Source of the DNA: Lineus longissimus
Lineage: Eukaryota; Nemertea; Pilidiophora; Heteronemertea; Lineidae
Reading direction: 5' to 3'
NCBI RefSeq assembly: GCF_910592395.1
Contig: NC_088310.1
Coordinates: 26,181,491-26,245,490 of the forward strand
Length of the DNA stretch: 64,000 nt
Numbering within the stretch: position 1 is the first letter of the stretch; each line of letters opens with the position of its first letter. The notes beneath the pieces were generated by a model. It was not told the origin of the DNA. It was given only the letters and a program-made list of their open reading frames with translations, and searched no databases. Position numbers and translations under genes: made by a program. This document shows positions 56,986 to 64,000 of this stretch, piece by piece.

Positions 56986-57645
56986 ATCCTGATAGGAAAT
57001 CAAGACACTTTCTCAATGTGTCCAGATAGGAGATGGAGACACTATCACAATATGTCCAGGTAGGCAATCAAGACACTATCACAATGTGTCAAGGTGGGAA
57101 ATCAAGACACTATCACAATGTGTCCAGGTAGGAGATCGAGACACTATCACAATGTGTCCAGGTAGGAGATCGAGACACTATCACAATGTGTCCAGGTGGG
57201 AAATCAAGACACTATCACAATGTGTCCAGGTGGGAAATCAAGACACTATCACAATGTGTCCAGGTGGGAGATCGAGACACTATCACAATGTGTCCAGGTA
57301 GGAGATCGAGACACTATATCACAATGTGTCCAGGTGGGAGATCGAGACACTATCACAATGTGTCCAGGTAGGAGATCGAGACACTATCACAATGTGTCCA
57401 GGTAGGAGATCGAGACACTATCACAATGTGTCCAGGTAGGAGATCGAGACACTATATCACAATGTGTCCAGGTGGGAGATCGAGACACTATCACAATGTG
57501 TCCAGGTAGGAGATCGAGACACTATCACAATGTGTCCAGGTGGGTAATCAAGACACCATCACAATGTGTCCAGGTGGGAAATCAAGACACTATCACAATG
57601 TGTCCAGGTAGGAGATCGAGACACTATCACAATGTGTCCAGAATG
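56986..57645 (+). repeat. 34-bp minisatellite, about 19 copies
   Basis: The unit is GTGTCCAGGTAGGAGATCGA followed by GACACTATCACAAT (34 bp). Units alternate between GTAGGAGATCGAG and GTGGGAAATCAAG forms. Two units carry a 2-bp ATAT insertion (near 57311 and 57449), 138 bp apart, that is four units plus 2, showing a higher-order structure. It lies immediately downstream of TOMM20. Apparent reading frames across it are repeat artefacts. Confidence 0.95.
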
Positions 57646-57659
57646 TTGCAAATCGGGCA

Positions 57660-58640
57660 CAATTAGTCCAGAAAAATGAGTCTAAACCTGTCCCAGTACC
57701 TGACATCCATTGCCGATGGCAGCCAATGCGGGCGCCCAGATAGGAGAGATGACTCACTGTGTGTTAATGATGCTGAGGCGCATGCACAGTGAACCCAAAT
57801 TGGAGAGACGCTTTCACTGTCCAGAAGACAGAAACCTCATTGTCACAATGTCCTGATAGAAGAGACACTTCGCCAAAGCAATGACACGATATGCCCAGAA
57901 AGGCGAGGTATTGTTGTGTTTCACATCATTTGACATGGAGTAGGGGAAATGCACACATAAAGCTAACAGAGACTTTGTCCCCAATGCAAAGACATGGTTG
58001 ATTATCAATGACACTAGCGCAGCTTATACCATAGCTGGGACAAAGATGTGTACCTAGAAAAATGGACATGATACATGGACCATTGCCACAAACTCAAATG
58101 TCCTACGGATTCATACCGTGGCCCTATGTTGTATATCTGCTAGGGATGACTGTGTTTTAAAATTGAAATTACTTTTGCCAATTAGGGACAGCCACTTCGA
58201 ATAGGCTGGTTGCTCTAAGCTTAATTACTTGCGCATGGGAGAGGGGGGGGGGCAGAGATCCTGCAAATCGGAAGAACTTGTATTTGTCAAATTGGTCGCC
58301 TGGTAACTACTATTCAGATCTGGCCCATTGTAGCAGCGACTGTCATCAGATTGGTTGTGACAAGGTCTCAACAGGAGGAGATTGAATCGTTTTGGCTACC
58401 AGTATTCAGGCCATGGACATTGTGACAGCTACTGCCATCAGATTGGATGTGACATGGTCTAGTCTACAGGTCACGGATTTATATTCCATGGCCCAGTGTT
58501 GTATTTCTGCTGGGGAGGACCACGTTCTTCAGAAATGATTGCCAATGAGACGGTACCGGCCTCGCCCCTGTAAATGAACAGCGTAGCGGATCGAAGCTTA
58601 TTTTAATGGTCTAATGAGACAGCTGCACTGAGGGGCAATG
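57660..58640. repeat. Degenerate minisatellite-like flank
   Basis: Loosely repeated blocks such as CTACTGCCATCAGATTGG and GGTTGTGACA (about 58330-58460) and GATAG(A)AGAGACACTT (about 57850). They look like relatives of the 68-bp and 34-bp families in a diverged state. No gene seen. Confidence 0.4.
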
Positions 58641-59612
58641 TCCGCAGAATGATGTGCAACCCACATAAAAGCATGAACAATATCTTCAATGTGTCTTGAA
58701 TGTGTGTATCACGTACAGCTGGGGCCATGTCCCCAATGGGCCCAGAATTTCCGACAGAAACACTCCCTCAATATAGTACACGTACCTACTGTCGCTGCTT
58801 GGAGGAGTCTTAATAGTTTGGCCACTCCAAGCAACAATTGTTAGACAGTTAGATATCCTTTTCGCGAACAGAGGACAACTCTTATTTGCAAACAAGTGCT
58901 TTATTATCATAAATCAGGCAGTGTTTTCACAGCAAGTTCAACACGAAAACTACAAAATACATATAAATATATCCACTTGTGACTTTTTGCGGGATTTTTT
59001 TAACCAGCATTTGCGCGGTTGAAGAATAAACGAGATCGTCAGTCTTTCGGTGGTGAATCGACCCATTGTCCCTGGCCCGGGACTAAATCTGCATCTACGG
59101 CATCATCAGCTGGGGACCATACCAGAAGTTCCAACACCCAAAGTCAGCCTCTTCAATATTCAAAATATTCTGCTCACACTTATCACAGATACACATACAT
59201 CTACATCTACAGTTGTGCATAGCACAAGCACCATCTCGGCAATTAGCAACATTTCGATCCATGGCGGCACGAACCTAAGGACAGATTACACAGGGCACAC
59301 TGGAGCCAAGTGAAATTTTGCAGCGACAACTTTGATATGAGGCACTCTAGTTCAATAAGTCCTTTACTATTGGCGGTGCCGTGTCGCCAACATCTGACTG
59401 ACCATCTGCCATCGAATGCATTCGCGACGATCATAATACAATGCGGGGGTGAGGTGCGAACGGCCTCGTATATATAGGAAGACGAATCGGCTGAGATTTC
59501 TCGCAGCGATATACATATACATTGTATACGTTCCTTCTGCGTCGACCGGGCGCGGTCGTTACATACGTAAAACATTTCTGTCTCTCACATACGTAAGTCT
59601 CCAGTGTCAATG
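58641..59612. other. 3' flank of the KIF28-like gene, no gene recognised
   Basis: Sequence after the kinesin stop on the minus strand. It includes short TACATCTACATC-like low-complexity sequence near 59190-59210. No coding or RNA gene supported. Confidence 0.4.
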
Positions 59613-62600
59613 TCAGTTATTGGCACCATTCGAAGCCTCTTTTATCTTCCGAATGATTTCAGACATACTGTTCTTCAGAGCACCAACAGAGCTGTCCAGT
59701 CCATCATCAATGGCGGCCAAATCGTCTTGAAACATGCTCTTCCCGCTTGAACCTGAGAAGTAAACGAGATTGAGTTTGTTAGAAAGAACATACATCCTTC
59801 AATGTCCCGTATAGGGTTTAACTGATTCTTAGTTCTTGATGGAAGCTTTGCCATGTGACATACACGTATCAAGATAATTAAGAAAGTGCCTAAGGAGAAA
59901 TGTCAACTCACCAAGGCCTTTCAAATCTTTCACTTTGACCTGTACCGGCCTGATATCTCTGAAGAAAATCTTCAGCGCCTTGGCAATGTCTGCGTCCATG
60001 GACACTCGGCAGTGGTTGGAACTTTGAGATAGCCTGCGGACTGGTCCAGTCGGTCTCTCCGCGTGCGGGTGGTGTTCTTGTGAGATTCGGCGGGTGCGCG
60101 CTGATGGTTGCTCGGCCAGGCCTAGATAGAAAGAAGGAGACGATGTCATGATCCACGAACACTATAAATCCCTCACAGATAGGTATCGTTCAATTTTTCA
60201 GCCCCAAGGTGTCTTTGAATGAGAGAGATTCTACATGTATCGTACTTGATTCTGGGCTTACTCGTACGTGATTATGCGATCTTCCTTCATGAAGCCGGTA
60301 CGTGTCAGAGATGGGAACGTGTATGGAGAAGGAGGTGGCGCTGCTTGCATGTCGGATGGGGGAAACGAAGAAGACGACACAGTGTAAGGAGAAGGAAGTG
60401 GCGCTGCTTCCATGGCGGATGGGGGAAACGAAGAAGACGACACAGTGTAAGGAGAAGGAAGTGGCGCTGCTTGCATGTCGGATGGGGGAAACGAAGAAGA
60501 CGACACAGTGTAAGGAGAAGGAAGTGGCGCTGCTTGCATGGCGGATGGGGTAAACGAAGAAGACGACACAGTGTAAGGAGAAGGAAGTGGCGCTGCTTGC
60601 ATGTCGGATGGGGGAAACGAAGAAGACGACACAGTGTAAGGAGAAGGAAGTGGCGCTGCTTGCATGGCGGATGGGGGAAACGAAGAAGACGACACAGTGT
60701 AAGGAGAAGGAAGTGGCGCTGCTTGCATGGCGGATGGGGTAAACGAAGAAGACGACACAGTGTAAGGAGAAGGAAGTGGCGCTGCTTGCATGTCGGATGG
60801 GGGAAACGAAGAAGACGACACAGTGTAAGGAGAAGGAAGTGGCATATTAAAGGGAACTTCCCTGGACAGGCCTGTATGTGTCTAACCTTGTTGTGATGTT
60901 CGCCTCTTCATCTTCATCATGTCCATTGATTCTCTCATCTTCTCTATCTTATGTTTAAGCAGCATGTTCTCCTTCTTGAGGTTATCACTGTTCATCTTGA
61001 GTAATTCTGCCTCAGCCTCCTATAACATGGAAAAGTAAGACAATAGTGAATTAGGATTGTTTCTTACCAGGAATTCTACTCAATTTTCTGGTAACCTTTA
61101 TCTTCTGCCACTTCTTAACCGAATGACTAGCGATCACTGTTTCTTTACTCTCGTGTTCTGGGAAACACTCTGCTCAGTCAATCAGAGCCTTGTGAGCCGT
61201 TTTGTTGGTGATGGAGTTTTTACTTCATTACATTGCCTTCGATTATTCTCTTTGCAGGCTAGTTGGTTACTCTACTAAAAAGCGCTAGCAGCCAATGCTA
61301 AGATCGAATGAAGACCTACAGCTGTTAATCATCCGTTACAACCGAATATGATATAAAAGCATTGAAAAAGAGCTGGAAGATTGACAACCTGAAGAAAGAT
61401 GGTTGTCAGCGTGTGTCCTAGGCTGACTGAGCCTTGGAAGAACGCAAGCCGAGAAACTGTGATAGATGGTAATGGTGGTACACGTGATAGAGTCTAATGC
61501 AGAAGTTTGCAACGAGCAGTGTGATCTTAAATAATCAAGGTCTCCAGTTGCATTCGTCTCTAAGTGACACTTTCTCACCCAAAAGGCGTAGTGAGTGGAG
61601 CCCTTCATTGGTCCCAGACGTTTTTATGTGAGCTGCTAGTGAAATCATAGAGAGGAGAGAATACATTTCTTTGTTAGAAATAAGGCCATGCCATGCCTGC
61701 AATGTCAACTTTAAGCAAATGTCACACGTGATAGCAAAGTGAAGAGCATGCCCGAGAACGCCTCCAACTAGCCTCCGTACAGACACTTGTATGTTGCATG
61801 TCTGCTAACGCATGCAGCAATGAATTCCTACTCTGAGAGCACTAAAGTAATCACAGGCGCGTGAAGATACAAGAATCATATCGATCGCTCAGCCTCCAAT
61901 TCTTTGGGCTGATATATCGCTAATCCTTGATTTCGTCAGTATCCTCACGCGCCTGTGATCACATGGTATAATGAAAATCTGTGTTGGCCGAGAGAAAACA
62001 TTTGACTGATCTGCTTGGAGAATGCACCACCACCGTAATTAATCAAGCAAGTTTCAAAACTGCATGCAAATCAAACGATTTGAAATAATTCTACCTTGTG
62101 CCTTAGCTTCCCGACTAGCTCATTGATTTGAGCCTTGTGAGCCTGAATATTCAAATCATATCATGTCGTTTAGAATGAAATCAAAACAACAGGCATATGA
62201 TAGGCCTATTTTATTAGTGGTGCAATAAATGTCATGCCGCTCGGGGACAAAATACGCATCTGCCGAAACTCCCACACTCCCACAAAACAAAAAACATGTT
62301 CTTGTATCTATAACCTCTGCGACACGATCGATCTTGCAGACACTTGCCTCTGAAAATGTCATTATACAACCAATGATAATCATACTGTGTATACGTACCC
62401 CTTGGTCATCCTCGGATGACGTATAGCTGCTGCCCGCGTAGCCCTGATCGGATGAGAGGGAACTTATCAAATCAGCACTGTCACCACCAGCTGGAAGCAA
62501 TTAAGAGGATATTCTCATGAGTGTCTGTAATTTCAAGACCATTCTTGTTAATACTGGTTGATGGTATATTTGCTTGTAGATTATTGTAACAAGAGTCGGA

Positions 62601-63975
62601 CACTTGTTATAGAGCTTAATTCTTGACTAGTACGTGTTCATTTACTCCGATATGTTAGTAAGAAGAAGATGACGTCGTGTACTTTCTTATATCACGCATT
62701 CATGTACGCAATGTCAGTGCATGGGACCATGCATCTATCTATGATCTTACGTTGCGTTCCCCACAGTTCAATCACTATAGCACATGTCTGAAGGTAGTTC
62801 AGGAAGTCGGCCGTAACTGGATCCAGTGTGAATCGCTTTTTGAAATTCAGATCTGTGGAGGCGGTCTCCCAGAATGTCTTCGTCCTGAACACTTTCGGTG
62901 AGTCAAAGAAACTAAACCTGAAAATACGATTCATGTCTTGAGGAAAATGTTATATCTTATGACAAAATATTGAGACATTTGAAAGTTTTTTTACCTGCTA
63001 GCGTATTTGTACCAACGAAGAGCAAACACAAAATGAATTGAGAAGACATTTTTACTTACTTTGCATACACTCCTCTTATATTTTCCTCCCGAACCCATTT
63101 GATGCCCATACACTTGCTTATCACTAGGGCATAGTCGACCCTCTTGTTAAGCAGGTCTCCGGGATCAAACACCATGTCGTCCTCGCTAAGGTACCTCCCA
63201 TCTGGTTGACATGGCTTGATCTGGACCTGGAGCGAGGCTTCCTCATCGCCACGGTAGTTGAGCACACTTACGTGGTCATCGATCTCGATTCTGTAGGCGA
63301 GACTTTGCAGCCAGACATGGCAACTTAAAGGAAGAAGGAAGTATGGTGAAGAAATGTGAATCAAATCATCCGCCCTCATCCCTATACCAAGTGCACCTTT
63401 GCGTTGGAAATGAGTGAATATAGAATTACAGAAAGTATCAGACAGAAAAATTAAACGTAATCCTGTGTTGAAACCAACTGCCAGATTATGGGATGTGGCG
63501 GGGTACCTACCTTCCGAGAAAAATATCGTCGAGAGGATCCCAGAACGGATCGCTGTTCTTATCCACTGTCACATCTCCCCCGTCAGCCCACATGCAGTAC
63601 ATGTCTTCGATCAGGTACTTTCGATTGATGAACTTTGCTTTGTTCCAGATCCACACCTGAAGATGGAAATCAAAATATATGGTAGAACTATCGAGAAGGA
63701 ATGGTTTCTTTGGAAGACCGAAATAGGTTCTCTCATCCAAGATTTTGTCAAAATCACTAAGAAGTACTATGTATAGAAGTCTGTGATAGTAAGTTTGTGC
63801 CCATGAAATGTTTGGACAATGGCCATTTTAATGGATTCATCACTTGATTGACCGTTCGTCCTCTTACCTGCTTTGTATGCTTGTTGGTTACCTTGACTGA
63901 CAGTTCCCGCTCTTTCTGGTGACCTTGCGAATCATGGGAGGCAAGATTCTTAACGATTGGCTCAAACACAACACC
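59613..63975 (-). CDS. KIF28: KIF28-like kinesin, C-terminal part (partial)
   Basis: Nine minus-strand exons: 63975-63868, 63656-63511, 63323-63060, 62917-62751, 62490-62399, 62142-62095, 61019-60887, 60121-59912 and 59752-59613, phase-compatible throughout, 435 residues plus stop. The motor and FHA regions would lie beyond the right edge. The visible part matches the kinesin-3-like KIF28/KLP-6 stalk: VVFEPIVKNLASHDSQGHQK, WNKAKFINRKYLIEDMY, DPFWDPLDDIFLGSCHVWLQ and SLAYRIEIDDHVSVLNYRG. A C2-like segment follows (QVQIKPC...FDPGDLLNKRVDYALVISKC to AIVIELWGTQ). Then come a Ser-rich linker (SSLSSDQGYAGSSYTSSEDD), a coiled coil (AHKAQINELVGKLRHK, then NLKKENMLLKHKIEKM), an RRxS-rich stretch and a terminal helix (DDGLDSSVGALKNSMSEIIR). 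KIF28 is linked to mitochondrial or ciliary transport and is a pseudogene in human. The introns contain the 63-bp minisatellite and a foldback element. Confidence 0.88.
60312..60845. repeat. 63-bp minisatellite, about 8.5 copies
   Basis: The unit starts GGAGAAGGAAGTGGCGCTGC and continues TTGCATGTCGGATGGGGGAAACGAAGAAGACGACACAGTGTAA. The eight copies differ at few sites: TGTCGG or TGGCGG, and GGGGGAA or GGGGTAA, the latter in copies 4 and 7, which implies a three-unit higher-order block. The period is a multiple of three, so long frames stay open on both strands. It lies wholly inside the intron 60122-60886 of the KIF28-like gene. Confidence 0.95.
61850..61959. mobile_element. 110-bp foldback element (MITE-like)
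   Basis: ATCACAGGCGCGTGAAGATAC at 61850-61870 is mirrored as reverse complement at 61939-61959 with one mismatch. Inner sequence pairs partly (ATCGATCGCTCAGCC against GGCTGATATATCGC). Non-coding; located in the intron between kinesin exons 62142-62095 and 61019-60887. No clear target duplication. Confidence 0.75.
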
Positions 63976-64000
63976 CTGTTAGGTAAAATATAGGCTCATT

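Noticed and set aside
57086-57666. Frames repeating CPGGRSRHYHNVSR
   Set aside because: Artefact of the 34-bp array downstream of TOMM20.
60219-60896. A 225-codon Arg/Trp-rich frame on the plus strand
   Set aside because: It is the 63-bp intronic minisatellite read in a frame that has no stop; composition and periodicity explain it fully.

Overview
The window is nuclear DNA of an animal. Genes have many short exons with GT-AG introns whose phases join cleanly, and the tRNAs are of animal type. Products include KAT5/Tip60, GNMT, TOMM20, ABRA, CCDC85, kelch-like and KIF28-type kinesin proteins. Compact introns (about 0.2-3 kb), roughly ten genes in 64 kb and dispersed minisatellites fit a non-vertebrate, probably marine, bilaterian. 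The phylum cannot be fixed from this sequence.

Layout. 0.8-2.5 kb (-): a small protein with a Lys/Ala/Pro-rich head and a dynein AAA-like segment. 5.1 kb: tRNA-Met. 7.2-21.9 kb (+): a 10-exon gene with two cyclic-nucleotide-binding (CNB) domains, CNBD2-like, carrying tRNA-Cys and four tRNA-Lys genes in its introns. 22.8-24.1 kb (+): a seven-bladed RCC1 propeller. 25.3-27.0 kb (-): tRNA 2'-phosphotransferase (TRPT1). 27.9-30.4 kb (+): glycine N-methyltransferase. 32.8-35.9 kb (-): CCDC85. 37.0-37.6 kb (+): ABRA-like costars protein. 39.3-41.5 kb (+): a kelch-like protein. 41.9-44.7 kb: a large minisatellite. 45.4-50.9 kb (-): KAT5/Tip60. 52.4-53.0 kb (-): a small unrecognised gene. 54.9-56.6 kb (+): TOMM20. 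57.0-57.6 kb: a 34-bp minisatellite. 59.6 kb to the right edge (-): the C-terminal part of a KIF28-like kinesin.

The genes are housekeeping, muscle or ciliary types with no shared pathway. Several pairs are head-to-head with about 1-1.8 kb between start codons (TRPT1/GNMT, CCDC85/ABRA, small gene/TOMM20), so shared promoter regions are plausible. Convergent pairs (RCC1/TRPT1, GNMT/CCDC85, kelch/KAT5) have repeat-rich 3' flanks.

I found no new defence, toxin or mobile gene system. The most unusual structures are these: a tandem triplication of exon tail + 5' splice site + tRNA-Lys in the CNB gene; a decayed copy of TRPT1 exon 1 next to its own splice donor; an inverted duplication of a CCAAT-containing module between the small gene and TOMM20; two short foldback elements; and several minisatellites whose units carry splice-site-like motifs. 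Exon boundaries were derived by eye from splice consensus, reading-frame continuity and remembered family sequence. No alignment or transcript data were available.
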